A stretch of 55,704 bases of DNA from positions 1 through 55,704 of the forward strand of contig JAFSRW010000082.1 of the NCBI GenBank assembly GCA_017445925.1. The letters run 5' to 3'. The notes below the pieces were generated by a model that was given only the letters and a program-made list of their open reading frames with translations, was not told the origin of the DNA and ran no database searches. The position numbers and the translations under genes are program-made. Shown piece by piece: positions 23,244 through 32,350 of the stretch. Numbering within the stretch: the first letter of the stretch is position 1; each line of letters begins with the position of its first letter. The DNA is from Bacteroidaceae bacterium (lineage in GTDB: Bacteria > Bacteroidota > Bacteroidia > Bacteroidales > Bacteroidaceae).

Positions 23244-25136
23244 ATGAAAAAATGGCGAATTGAGGACTCGGAGGAACTCTACAACATAAAGGGTTGGGGA
23301 GTTAACTACTTTGGCATCAACGATAAAGGGCATGTGTATGTGACCCCTAAGAAGAATTCGGTGCAGATAGACCTGAAAGAAGTGGTGGACCATTTGGCTT
23401 CACGCCACGTAACGGCTCCTGTACTGCTTCGTTTTCCTGATATTCTGGATAATCGTATCGAGAAGACCGATGAATGCTTCCGTAAAGCAGAAAAAGAGTA
23501 CAATTATAAAGGTGAGCACTTCATCATCTTCCCCATTAAGGTGAACCAGATGCGACCCGTTGTTGAGGAGATTATCAGTCATGGTAAACGTTACAATCTG
23601 GGTCTGGAAGCCGGCTCTAAGCCTGAGCTTCATGTGGTGTTAGCCACCAATATGGATAGCGACAGCCTGATTGTCTGCAACGGACACAAGGACCAGAACT
23701 ACATAGAGTTGGCACTCTTGGCCCAGAAGATGGGAAAGCGTGTGTTTCTGGTAATAGAGAAGTTGCCCGAACTGAAGATTATCGCCGAGACAGCAGAACG
23801 GCTTGGCGTTCGTCCTAACTTGGGTATCCGCATCAAGTTGGCCAGCAACGGCTCTGGCAAATGGAGCGAGAGTGGCGGCGATGCCAGCAAGTTTGGCCTG
23901 AACAGCTCCGAGTTGCTGATGGCGCTGAAGATGCTTGATGAGATGGGCTTGCGCGACTGCCTGAAACTGATTCACTTCCATATCGGTAGCCAGATAAATA
24001 AGATTCGCCGTATCAGCACCGCCTTGCGCGAGATGGCCCAGTATTATGTACAGTTACACCAAATGGGCTTCAATATAGAATTTGTGGACTGCGGAGGCGG
24101 TTTGGGTGTAGACTACGACGGAACCCGAAGCAGCAACAGCGAGAGCAGCGTGAACTACAGCATTCAGGAGTATGTGAACGATTGCGTTTATACGCTTGCT
24201 GAGGCTTCCAATCAGAATAACATTCCTCATCCCAATATCATTACCGAGGGCGGTCGTTCTCTGGCTGCACACCATAGTGTATTGGTGATTGATGTAATGG
24301 AAAGCGTTTCAGCTCCCCAGATGCCTGAAGATTTCGAGCCGGGTCCGGATGACCATAAGTTGGTGCATGACCTGACAGAGATTTGGGACAAACTATCTTC
24401 CCGTTCTATGCTGGAGGACTGGCACGATGCTGAGGATATCCGTGAGGAAGCGTTGGACCTTTTCCGTCATGGTATTATCGACCTCAAGACCCGTGCACAG
24501 ATTGAATCGCTGTATTGGGCTATCAGTCATGAGGTAGCAGAATTGGCACATCATCAGAAGCATGTGCCCGATGAACTCCGCAAGTTGGATAAGCAGATGG
24601 CCGACAAGTACTTCTGCAACTTCAGCCTCTTCCAAAGTATGCCTGACTCGTGGGGTATCGATCAACTCTTCCCTATTATGCCTATTGAAAGGTTGGAGGA
24701 GCAACCCAGTCGTAGCGCTACCCTACAGGATATTACCTGCGATAGCGACGGTAAGATCTCGGCTTACGTAAATGGTGGTCAGCAGACCAATTACATTCCC
24801 CTTCATCCCGTTAAGGCCGACGAACATTATTATATAGGCGTATTCCTGGTGGGAGCCTATCAGGAAATTCTGGGCAATATGCACAACCTCTTTGGCGATA
24901 CCAATGCTGTGCACATCTCTGTGGATGAGAACGGCTATAATATAGAGCAGTTCATCGATGGTGAAACAGTTGCCGATGTGCTGGAGTATGTGCAGTACGA
25001 CCCCAAGAAGTTGGTTCGCCGTCTGGAAATCTGGGTTAGCAAAGCTGTCAAGGATGGTAAGATAACAGAAAGCGAGGGCAAGGAGTTCATCAGCAACTAT
25101 CGTGCCGGCCTCTACGGATACACGTATCTTGAATAA
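23244..25136 (+). CDS. speA: biosynthetic arginine decarboxylase
   Basis: PLP-dependent enzyme, 630 aa; makes agmatine from arginine for polyamine synthesis. Fold type III features: FPIKVNQMRPVVEEI with the PLP Lys, GLEAGSKPEL, HFHIGSQI, the phosphate-binding VDCGGGLGVDYDG, and the C-terminal region with DTNAVHI. Length matches the SpeA family, which carries extra helical domains. It lies alone between repeat arrays, next to argB. Confidence 0.96.
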   Translation: MKKWRIEDSEELYNIKGWGVNYFGINDKGHVYVTPKKNSVQIDLKEVVDHLASRHVTAPVLLRFPDILDNRIEKTDECFRKAEKEYNYKGEHFIIFPIKVNQMRPVVEEIISHGKRYNLGLEAGSKPELHVVLATNMDSDSLIVCNGHKDQNYIELALLAQKMGKRVFLVIEKLPELKIIAETAERLGVRPNLGIRIKLASNGSGKWSESGGDASKFGLNSSELLMALKMLDEMGLRDCLKLIHFHIGSQINKIRRISTALREMAQYYVQLHQMGFNIEFVDCGGGLGVDYDGTRSSNSESSVNYSIQEYVNDCVYTLAEASNQNNIPHPNIITEGGRSLAAHHSVLVIDVMESVSAPQMPEDFEPGPDDHKLVHDLTEIWDKLSSRSMLEDWHDAEDIREEALDLFRHGIIDLKTRAQIESLYWAISHEVAELAHHQKHVPDELRKLDKQMADKYFCNFSLFQSMPDSWGIDQLFPIMPIERLEEQPSRSATLQDITCDSDGKISAYVNGGQQTNYIPLHPVKADEHYYIGVFLVGAYQEILGNMHNLFGDTNAVHISVDENGYNIEQFIDGETVADVLEYVQYDPKKLVRRLEIWVSKAVKDGKITESEGKEFISNYRAGLYGYTYLE

Positions 25137-25250
25137 AGGTTATAGGTTAAAGGTTATAGGTTAAAGACTTTTTTCATTGAGCATTGAACATTTCTAAACG
25201 GGAACGGGAACCCTCCCCCAAACAACTAAACGACTAAACGACCAAACGAC
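25137..25250. repeat. composite tandem arrays between speA and argB
   Basis: ggttata/ggttaaa units, then ttgagcattgaacatt, gggaac units and aactaaacgac units (7 bp) up to the argB start codon. Confidence 0.82.
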
Positions 25251-25252
25251 CA

Positions 25253-26059
25253 ATGAAACAACAATTAAACGTCATAAAAGTTGGGGGCGCTGTAGTAGAA
25301 GATGCTACATCGCTGAATAATTTGCTTACCCAGTTTGCGGAACTGCCAGGAACCAAAGTGTTGGTGCACGGAGGAGGCAGAAGCGCCACCAAGATAGCTG
25401 GCAACCTAGGCATAGAGAGCCACATGGTGGGCGGCAGGCGAATTACCGATGCCCAGATGTTGCAGGTTGTAACAATGGTTTATGCCGGCTTGGTCAACAA
25501 AAATATTGTGGCAGGCTTGCAGGCTCGTGGTATAAATGCCTTGGGGTTAACAGGAGCAGATATGGATGTGGTCCGTAGTCATAAGCGTCCGCTCAAAAAG
25601 ATGACAATGGACGACGGTACCGAGCAGATGGTGGACTTTGGCTTTGTAGGCGATGTAGATAAGGCTAATGGCGAGATGCTCTGCAAACTCATTGCCGAAG
25701 GCGTGGTGCCCGTTATGACGCCTCTTACACACGATGGAGCGGGTAATCTCTTGAACACCAACGCCGATACCATAGCCAGTAAAGTGGCTTGCGCCCTTGC
25801 ACCTTATTATGATGTTACACTTACCTTCTGCTTCGAGAAAAAAGGTGTACTTCGTGATGCCGATGATGACGAAAGTGTGATTCCCGTTATCACCGAACAG
25901 GATTTTGCCGATTATAAAGCTTCCGGCATTATCTCAGGCGGAATGCTTCCAAAACTGGAGAATGCCTTCGACGCCATCCATTTGGGTGTCCAAAAAGTAG
26001 TGATAACACGGTCCGACAGTATTAACGGCGAAGGAGGAACAACAATTAAACAATTTTAA
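25253..26059 (+). CDS. argB: acetylglutamate kinase
   Basis: Amino-acid-kinase fold, 268 aa; second step of arginine synthesis. VIKVGGAVVED, LVHGGGRSATKI, GRRITDAQMLQVV, NTNADTIASKVA and ISGGMLPKLENA are as in the family. Bacteroidales enzymes can act on N-succinylglutamate; the sequence alone does not decide. Following speA, it may link arginine supply with polyamine synthesis. Confidence 0.95.
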   Translation: MKQQLNVIKVGGAVVEDATSLNNLLTQFAELPGTKVLVHGGGRSATKIAGNLGIESHMVGGRRITDAQMLQVVTMVYAGLVNKNIVAGLQARGINALGLTGADMDVVRSHKRPLKKMTMDDGTEQMVDFGFVGDVDKANGEMLCKLIAEGVVPVMTPLTHDGAGNLLNTNADTIASKVACALAPYYDVTLTFCFEKKGVLRDADDDESVIPVITEQDFADYKASGIISGGMLPKLENAFDAIHLGVQKVVITRSDSINGEGGTTIKQF

Positions 26060-26095
26060 CAAACGGGGCTGTAACATTTACGGCCCTCGTTCGTC
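26058..26095 (+). terminator. possible terminator after argB
   Basis: AACGGGGCTGTAA and TTACGGCCCTCGTT form an imperfect stem with one bulge; the downstream T-run is weak (CGTCTTCATAA). Confidence 0.5.
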
Positions 26096-26113
26096 TTCAT
26101 AATAGACAGAGAG

Positions 26114-26644
26114 ATGAAAAAGATCAGTTTCCGAGATGATGTGTTGCCACTGAAGAACAGGCTTTACCGTCTGGCGCTGCGCATCACGCAGAACCCCGCA
26201 GAGGCGGAGGATGCAGTACAGGATTCGCTGATTAGAGTTTGGGAACACCGCGATGAGTGGGAGCAGATTGAGAGCATGGAAGCTTACGCATTGACCATCT
26301 GCCGCAACATCTCACTCGACATGGCAGGCAAAGCCGGACGTGGAAACGTACAATTAAGTGAAGAATTAAGAGTGAAGAATGAAGAATGCTCAATGTTCAA
26401 TGTTCAATGTTCAATGGAAGAAAAGTTCGACCAAACGGAGCGTCTCTCGTTAGTAAGAAAAATAATGGATACATTGCCCGAGGTGCAGCGCAGTATTATG
26501 GAACTGCGAGATATTGAAGGCAAAACATATCAAGAGATAGCAAACATACTGAAGCTGAGCGAGACGCAGGTAAAGGTTTACCTTCACAGGGCCAGAACCA
26601 GTGTTCGCCAGCAGGCAGAAAAAATAGAGAAATATGGATTATAA
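26114..26644 (+). CDS. ECF-family RNA polymerase sigma factor
   Basis: 176 aa. Region 2 (ITQNPAEAEDAVQDSLIRVW) and region 4 (LPEVQRSIMELRDIEGKTYQE, then LKLSETQVKVYLHRAR). The linker contains EELRVKNEECSMFNVQCSM, encoded by stacked gaagaat and 9-bp aatgttc arrays (26358-26416). It overlaps the anti-sigma gene by 11 bp. Confidence 0.93.
   Translation: MKKISFRDDVLPLKNRLYRLALRITQNPAEAEDAVQDSLIRVWEHRDEWEQIESMEAYALTICRNISLDMAGKAGRGNVQLSEELRVKNEECSMFNVQCSMEEKFDQTERLSLVRKIMDTLPEVQRSIMELRDIEGKTYQEIANILKLSETQVKVYLHRARTSVRQQAEKIEKYGL
26356..26417. repeat. tandem arrays inside the second sigma-factor gene
   Basis: agtgaag/aatgaag units followed by four 9-bp caatgttcaatgctc-type units, read in frame as ECSMFNVQCSM. 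Confidence 0.88.
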
Positions 26645-27134
26645 GTACATAGAACAACTTTTGGAACGCTATTGGGCGTGCGAGACTTCTCTACAGGAGG
26701 AGCAGATTCTGCGTACTTTCTTCCAGCAGGCTGAGGTTCCCGCTCATCTGATGCCCTACAAGGCCGTATTTGATGTACAGCAGGAACAGGCAGAACCCAC
26801 TCTGCGTGAGGATTTCGATGTCCGTATGTTGCAGATGGTAGACAACGATGAATGTTCAATGTTCAATGTTCAATGTTCAATGACCAAAGCACAACCTTTA
26901 ACAGGCTGGCGTCGCTCTTGGCGTCCCTTTTATCAGGCAGCAGGCTTGGTAGCATTGATTCTCACCATTGGAATGGCTGCTCAGCGTAGTTTTGATGGCT
27001 CTGAAGATCCTCAGCAGGACCAGTATGCTCAAATAGACAGTATGGAGAGTCCTGTACAGGAGGCAACGCCCTTGCCTGAACAGCAGGCTGCGCTTGCTGT
27101 TGAGCAGACCGACTCCATCAACTTAACAAGATAA
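26634..27134 (+). CDS. anti-sigma-type membrane protein
   Basis: 166 aa. N-terminal cytoplasmic helices (MDYKYIEQLLERYWACETS) similar in layout to the other anti-sigma protein in the window, one transmembrane helix (FYQAAGLVALILTIGMAA), and an acidic Gln/Pro-rich periplasmic tail. NDECSMFNVQCSM just before the membrane segment comes from the 9-bp array (26849-26882), the same peptide as in its sigma partner. Confidence 0.78.
   Translation: MDYKYIEQLLERYWACETSLQEEQILRTFFQQAEVPAHLMPYKAVFDVQQEQAEPTLREDFDVRMLQMVDNDECSMFNVQCSMTKAQPLTGWRRSWRPFYQAAGLVALILTIGMAAQRSFDGSEDPQQDQYAQIDSMESPVQEATPLPEQQAALAVEQTDSINLTR
26849..26882. repeat. 9-bp tandem array inside the second anti-sigma gene
   Basis: Four aatgttc-containing 9-bp units; frame preserved because the unit is a multiple of three. 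Confidence 0.88.
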
Positions 27135-27225
27135 CATTTTTATTGCTTTTTCTATATAAACAAGTTAGTGCTTAATTAAAACAAACAACATGGTTGCTGT
27201 GAAGCATCCAAGAAACATACTAACT

Positions 27226-27258
27226 TAAAAAAAGAGCGACCGCGAGGTTGCTCTTTTT
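27226..27258 (+). terminator. intrinsic terminator after the sigma/anti-sigma operon
   Basis: AAAAAAGAGCGACC, loop GCGA, GGTTGCTCTTTTTT. The 27135-27225 stretch before it holds an AAGTTAGT/ACTAACTT inverted pair and a 12-codon frame starting at 27190; no real gene is seen. Confidence 0.9.
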
Positions 27259-27312
27259 TGTGTACCACCATACTCCCCTTCAATAAAAAACAATAGTTTA
27301 AGCATTTTTATT

Positions 27313-27342
27313 TTGTATTCTGTTCATTTATTTGTACCTTTG
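27313..27342 (+). promoter_or_regulatory. beta-galactosidase promoter
   Basis: TTG at 27313-27315 and TACCTTTG at 27335-27342, spacing 19 bp. Confidence 0.8.
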
Positions 27343-27374
27343 AAGCCCAAACTAATACTAAAACGCTATTGAAT

Positions 27375-30300
27375 ATGACTAAACGAATGATATTTCTTCT
27401 GTTTGCTTTTGCGCTGATGGCTAAGGCAGATAATTTGCAGGGGTTCCTTTATGGCTTGCAAAGTGCTCCTGACGGAACGGAGTGGCAGAACCCCGAGTTG
27501 CTATCGCTGAACAAGGAACAGCCACGGGCCTATATGTTCTCTTACGCCTGGAAGGGACAAGCGCTGAGGGTGCTCCCCGAACATAGCACATTTTATCAGA
27601 GCCTGGACGGAATGTGGAAATTCCATTGGGTTCCCAGTCCGGAGGAACGACCCAAGGACTTCTATAAGCCCGATTTTGATGTATCGGCTTGGGACGATAT
27701 TAAGGTTCCCGGATGCTGGAATGTGCAGGGATTGCAGAAGGACGGGAGCATGAAGTACGGCGTTCCCGTCTATGTGAACCAGCCTGTGATTTTCTACCAC
27801 GAGGTGAAGGAAGGTGATTGGCGCGAAGGTGTGATGCGTAAGCCTAAGGATGAACGTTACACCACCTTCAAATACCCCAACGAGGTAGGCTCTTACCGCC
27901 GGTCTTTCGTTCTTACCACCGGATGGCATCAAAACCATACTAAGGACGTGTTCATCAACTTTGATGGTGTGGACTCTTTCTTCTACCTATGGATAAACGG
28001 AAAGTATGTGGGCTTCTCGAAGAACAGCCGAAACACAGCCAGCTTTAATATTACACCTTATCTGAATCATTCCGGCGAGAATGTGCTGGCCGTAGAGGTT
28101 TATCGCAGCAGCGACGGCTCGTTCCTGGAAGCGCAGGATATGTTCCGCTTGCCTGGTATCTTCCGCAGCGTCTATCTGACGGCTATGCCCAAGGTGCGGA
28201 TTAGCGACCTCGTTGTTCGAACTACAAAGCTCAGCAAGGATGAGGCAACTATTAGCATCGACGGAACTTTTGCTAACAAGAGCGGTAAGAAGCAAAAGGG
28301 ACTGAAGGTGTATTACAGCATCTATCCTGTAAAACTGTATTCCGACGAATGTGCCGACCCCGTGAAACAAGTAGAGGTTCCCATAGCAGACAACTGTCAA
28401 CAGACAACAGACAATGTTCAATGTTCAATGTTCAATGTTCAATGTTCAATGGAAAATCCTCGTCCTTGGAGCGCTGAGGCTCCGTATCGCTATGTGCTTG
28501 TGGCTGAGTTGAAGGATAAGAAAGGAAAACTGTTGGACTGCACCAGTACCTATTTTGGCATTCGTACCGTAGAGATAAAGGATACACCAGCCAGCGAGGA
28601 TGAATTTGGCTTGGCTGGTAGGTATTTCTATGTGAACGGAAAGCCTGTGAAGCTGAAAGGTGTGAACCGTCATGAGACCAACCCGACTCTGGGTCATGCT
28701 ATCACACGTGAACAGATGACCGAAGAGGTTATGCTGATGAAGCGAGGCAACATCAACCATGTGCGCACATCGCATTACAGCAACGATCCCTACTGGTATT
28801 ATCTCTGCGACAAATACGGTATCTATCTGGAGGATGAATGTAACATAGAGAGCCACGAATATTATTATGGTAAGGAATCGCTCTCGCATCCCAAGGAATG
28901 GAAGGCTGCTCATGTGGCCCGAAATATGGAAATGGTACATGCGCACGTGAACCATCCCAGCATTGTTATCTGGAGCTTGGGCAACGAGGCTGGACCGGGC
29001 GAGAACTTCAAGGCTGCCTACGATGCGATTAAGGCGTTCGATACCAGTCGTCCTGTTCAGTATGAGCGCAACAATGATATTGTGGATATGGGTTCCAACC
29101 AATATCCCAGCGTGGCCTGGGTACAACAGGTGGCCAAGGGAAAATCTAATGTGAAGTATCCTTACCACATCTCGGAATATGCCCACAGCATGGGTAACTC
29201 ATTAGGTAACCTGGTGGATTACTGGCAGGCAATGGAGAGTACCAACTACTTCTGCGGAGCGGCCATCTGGGACTGGGTAGATCAGGCCATTGACACTTAT
29301 ACCAAGGACGGCAGGAAGTATATGGGCTATGGCGGCGACCACGGCGACTGGCCCAACGACGGTATGTTCTGCATGAACGGCATCATGTTGCCCGACCTTA
29401 CACCCAAGCCTCAGTATTACGAGGTAAAGAAGGTGTATCAGAATGTGGGCGTAACCCTGAATGGACTCAAGGAAGGAGATAGAGGGGTGATAGCCGACTT
29501 CACCATCTTCAACAAAAACTACTTTGAGCCAATCACTTCCAGGGACTATGACATTGTGGCATATACAGTATTGGATGGAGAGAAAATGGGGGATGTACCT
29601 ATCTCTCTGCACGAAGACATTCAGCCTCGCAAGTCGGTTAGATGCTACTGCCCTGTTAATAAATACGTTGATGGGGAGGGCGAGTACTTCTTGAATGTGG
29701 AGTTCCGTTTGAAGGAGGATAAGCCTTGGGCCAAGAAGGGCTATGTGCAGATGGCAGAGCAACTGTTTATTGAGGACACACGAAAGGACGGCTCGGGTTG
29801 GCAACGTGGGGTTCTGCAATTATCGGAAGAGGGAGAAAAGACGGTGGTAAGCGGTAAGAACTTCAACGTCACCTTTGATAATACAACCGGCAGCCTTTGT
29901 GGAATACAATATGATGGTAAGATCATCCTGAAGGATTCGCCGTTGCATCTTTCTGCTTTTCGTGCTCCTGTGGATAACGACAATTGGGCAAGAAACCAAT
30001 GGTTTGAGCAAGGATTGTACGACTTGCAGCATAAGGTCATCGGAAAGCCCTATATCGAGAAGTCGCCCGAAGGTCCTGTTGGCATTGCCTATACCATTGT
30101 AAGCCAAGCCAGAGGCAGGGGCGGAGTCAAGTATCGTCCAGGCAAGGCTGGGCAACCCTACGAGAGTGTGGCAGAGGCAACAGGAGAAGGTGATCATGTT
30201 TCCTTTACTACAACGCAAACCTATATTATCTATCCCAATGGTACCGTTGTGTTGGCAAGCAGCATCGTTACCAGCAATCCGGATTTGGCGCTTCCCAGAC

Positions 30301-31436
30301 TGGGTTACGAGGTGAAGTTGCCAAGTCAGTTCAACCAATATGCCTACTATGGAAGGGGACCTTTGAACAACTATAACGACCGAAAGACCGGCTCTTTCAT
30401 TGGCCTTTATAAAAGTACGGTCCAGGAGCAGTTTGTGAACTTCCCCAAGCCCCAGAGTATGGGTAACAGAGAGGATGTACGCTGGTGTTCTCTGAGAGAT
30501 GAAGAAGGCACGGGTCTGCTGTTCGTAAGCGAACTGGGTACCATGAGCACCTCTGCACTGCCGTGGAGTGCTCTGCAAATGACGCTTGCCCAGCATCCGT
30601 ATGAGCTCCCTGAGAGCGACGGCACCTATTTGCATCTGGATTGCAAGGTGAACGGACTGGGAGGGAACAGTTGCGGACAAGGCGGCCCGTTGAAGCAAGA
30701 CAGAGTACAGGGTGCATTGCATCAAATGAAAATCTTGATTCGTCCTCTCAATGAGGATGACGAGGCTGGTTTTATCAGAAGAAGCATACTCTGCCCTGTG
30801 GCCATTTATCGTGATAAGGCGGGCAAAGTCACCATTGCCGGCGACCCTGAGTATGGATTGGAGGAATATCCCATCTACTATCGTGTCGACAAGGGTAAAA
30901 CCGAAAAATATACCGGGACCTTCAACTTCCAGAAGGGCGGCACCGTCTATGCATGGTATGAGGGCGATGAAAAGAACCCTGTTTCAGCAACCTTCGAGAG
31001 TATTGAGAAAGTGCCCCTTGACGTGGTCTATGTCAGCAGCGAGGAAGGTCCTGGCGGCGAGGTGGCGAAGAACCTTGTGGATAACGACCGCTCGACTATC
31101 TGGCACACCATGTACAGCATTACGGTACCCAAGTATCCCCACTGGATAGACTTTGACTGCAACGAGGTAAAGACTCTGAAGGGATTTACTTATCTGCCCC
31201 GTCAGGACGGAAGTCCGAACGGTAACATCAAGGGCTACAAGGTGCAGGTGAGTCAGGATGGCAAAACGTGGAGCGAAACCGTTAGTGAAGGTGAATTCGA
31301 GAATAACGCAAAGGAAAAGAAGGTGCTGTTCCAGAAGCCAATAAAAGCCCGTTACCTCAGGTTTACTGCTCTCAGCAGCCAGAATGGAGCAGACTTTGCC
31401 AGCGGAGCGGAGTTCTCGGTGTTGGTTGAAGATTAG
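27375..31436 (+). CDS. exported GH2 beta-galactosidase with C-terminal F5/8-type domain
   Basis: 1353 aa. Signal peptide MTKRMIFLLFAFALMAKA, then LacZ-like architecture: jelly-roll domain (to about 230), Ig-like domains, a TIM barrel with GVNRHETNPTLGHAI, acid/base WSLGNEAG near residue 540 and nucleophile SEYAHSMGNS near 600, and a beta-galactosidase small chain (DNDNWARNQW, YYGRGPLNNYNDRK). The last 150 residues (VAKNLVDNDRSTIWHTMYS to RYLRFTAL) look like a discoidin/F5-8C carbohydrate-binding domain. A 9-bp array inserts NVQCSMFNVQCSM near residue 345 between domains. Likely periplasmic; no SusCD pair is visible nearby. Confidence 0.95.
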   Translation: MTKRMIFLLFAFALMAKADNLQGFLYGLQSAPDGTEWQNPELLSLNKEQPRAYMFSYAWKGQALRVLPEHSTFYQSLDGMWKFHWVPSPEERPKDFYKPDFDVSAWDDIKVPGCWNVQGLQKDGSMKYGVPVYVNQPVIFYHEVKEGDWREGVMRKPKDERYTTFKYPNEVGSYRRSFVLTTGWHQNHTKDVFINFDGVDSFFYLWINGKYVGFSKNSRNTASFNITPYLNHSGENVLAVEVYRSSDGSFLEAQDMFRLPGIFRSVYLTAMPKVRISDLVVRTTKLSKDEATISIDGTFANKSGKKQKGLKVYYSIYPVKLYSDECADPVKQVEVPIADNCQQTTDNVQCSMFNVQCSMENPRPWSAEAPYRYVLVAELKDKKGKLLDCTSTYFGIRTVEIKDTPASEDEFGLAGRYFYVNGKPVKLKGVNRHETNPTLGHAITREQMTEEVMLMKRGNINHVRTSHYSNDPYWYYLCDKYGIYLEDECNIESHEYYYGKESLSHPKEWKAAHVARNMEMVHAHVNHPSIVIWSLGNEAGPGENFKAAYDAIKAFDTSRPVQYERNNDIVDMGSNQYPSVAWVQQVAKGKSNVKYPYHISEYAHSMGNSLGNLVDYWQAMESTNYFCGAAIWDWVDQAIDTYTKDGRKYMGYGGDHGDWPNDGMFCMNGIMLPDLTPKPQYYEVKKVYQNVGVTLNGLKEGDRGVIADFTIFNKNYFEPITSRDYDIVAYTVLDGEKMGDVPISLHEDIQPRKSVRCYCPVNKYVDGEGEYFLNVEFRLKEDKPWAKKGYVQMAEQLFIEDTRKDGSGWQRGVLQLSEEGEKTVVSGKNFNVTFDNTTGSLCGIQYDGKIILKDSPLHLSAFRAPVDNDNWARNQWFEQGLYDLQHKVIGKPYIEKSPEGPVGIAYTIVSQARGRGGVKYRPGKAGQPYESVAEATGEGDHVSFTTTQTYIIYPNGTVVLASSIVTSNPDLALPRLGYEVKLPSQFNQYAYYGRGPLNNYNDRKTGSFIGLYKSTVQEQFVNFPKPQSMGNREDVRWCSLRDEEGTGLLFVSELGTMSTSALPWSALQMTLAQHPYELPESDGTYLHLDCKVNGLGGNSCGQGGPLKQDRVQGALHQMKILIRPLNEDDEAGFIRRSILCPVAIYRDKAGKVTIAGDPEYGLEEYPIYYRVDKGKTEKYTGTFNFQKGGTVYAWYEGDEKNPVSATFESIEKVPLDVVYVSSEEGPGGEVAKNLVDNDRSTIWHTMYSITVPKYPHWIDFDCNEVKTLKGFTYLPRQDGSPNGNIKGYKVQVSQDGKTWSETVSEGEFENNAKEKKVLFQKPIKARYLRFTALSSQNGADFASGAEFSVLVED
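28387..28451. repeat. tandem arrays inside the beta-galactosidase gene
   Basis: Short caactgtcaacagacaacag stretch followed by four or five 9-bp aatgttc units, in frame in an interdomain linker. Confidence 0.88.
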
Positions 31437-31482
31437 TTTACCGTTTACAGTTTACGGTTTACTGTTTAGCGGTGAGCGAACT
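31436..31482. repeat. 7-bp tandem array after the beta-galactosidase gene
   Basis: gtttacc/gtttaca/gtttacg/gtttact/gtttagc units in the gap between two convergent genes. Confidence 0.8.
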
Positions 31483-31513
31483 TCAGCCGTCAGCCATCTT
31501 ACATCTTCCTTAG

Positions 31514-32194
31514 TTATCGGGTTTTCTTAAAACCGAACTTATAAGCCACACCAAACTGGGCTGTCAGTTGCCAGTCATTGTGGTTGGATAGCTTGCTGTT
31601 GTATCGGTCACCAAGGCTATTGCCGCTGATTTCCAGATTGATGCAGAGGTTTTTGGTGATATTGTAATCGACCATCAAGCCCAATCTAATATTGTGGCTA
31701 TAGTTGGTATTGTTGTATGCATAAGGTAGCACATCTTGGTGTGTACAGGCATCATCATTATCCCAGGCCATATTCAGACCAAAGCCATTAATGAAGTAAA
31801 CATTCACGGCAGAATAGTCCCTTCTTAAGATAAGGTTTACCAGGTTAACCATTATGTCGAGATTAATGGTGGTGTACTTATAATTGTACTTGAAATTGAG
31901 ATCATTCTCATCGTAACCTCCCTGATTCCAGAGTCCGTTAAAATGCAGTCTAGCACCCATATTCGGTGTAAAGAAAGCGCCAAAGCTAACGCTGGTAGTC
32001 GGAGTAATGAGCTGACTGCTGCTATAGCCTTTAGTGAAGGTAGTTTGCATACCTCCCTGTATGCCTACGAACATATAGGGATACGTGTGATGACGAGGTG
32101 ATTCTTCTGCTGTATTTTCTGCTCTAACTGATGAGCAAAAAACAAGCATAAGAAATGCTGTTATTATACGTTTGAGTTTCTTATTTTGATACAT
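31514..32194 (-). CDS. outer-membrane beta-barrel protein
   Basis: 226 aa. Signal peptide (IITAFLMLVFCSSVRA), then alternating short beta strands with aromatic girdles (MFVGIQGGMQTTF, ARLHFNGLWNQGG, NYKYTTINLDIMVNL, NLCINLEISGNSLGD), ending QLTAQFGVAYKFGFKK. Small OmpA/opacity-type barrel of eight or so strands; function unknown. A TAACTTTG box (32202-32209, minus) is a candidate -7 element. Convergent with the beta-galactosidase gene. Confidence 0.8.
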   Translation of the reverse strand: MYQNKKLKRIITAFLMLVFCSSVRAENTAEESPRHHTYPYMFVGIQGGMQTTFTKGYSSSQLITPTTSVSFGAFFTPNMGARLHFNGLWNQGGYDENDLNFKYNYKYTTINLDIMVNLVNLILRRDYSAVNVYFINGFGLNMAWDNDDACTHQDVLPYAYNNTNYSHNIRLGLMVDYNITKNLCINLEISGNSLGDRYNSKLSNHNDWQLTAQFGVAYKFGFKKTR

Positions 32195-32350
32195 TGCTTT
32201 GCAAAGTTATTTGTTTTTCAGTCAATTAGGCCGTCAAAGTGCCATTTTTTATTCTTTTAACGTTCATATTTTACATAATTTGGGGATTAAGTCCGTTGTT
32301 ATCGTTATTTTTTGTATCTTTGCCGTCAAAATATAAATCAACGTTAGTAG

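Noticed and set aside
27162-27226. Small gene or structured RNA between the anti-sigma gene and its terminator
   Set aside because: Only a 12-codon frame and an 8-bp inverted pair with a 49-nt loop were seen; not enough to support a feature.
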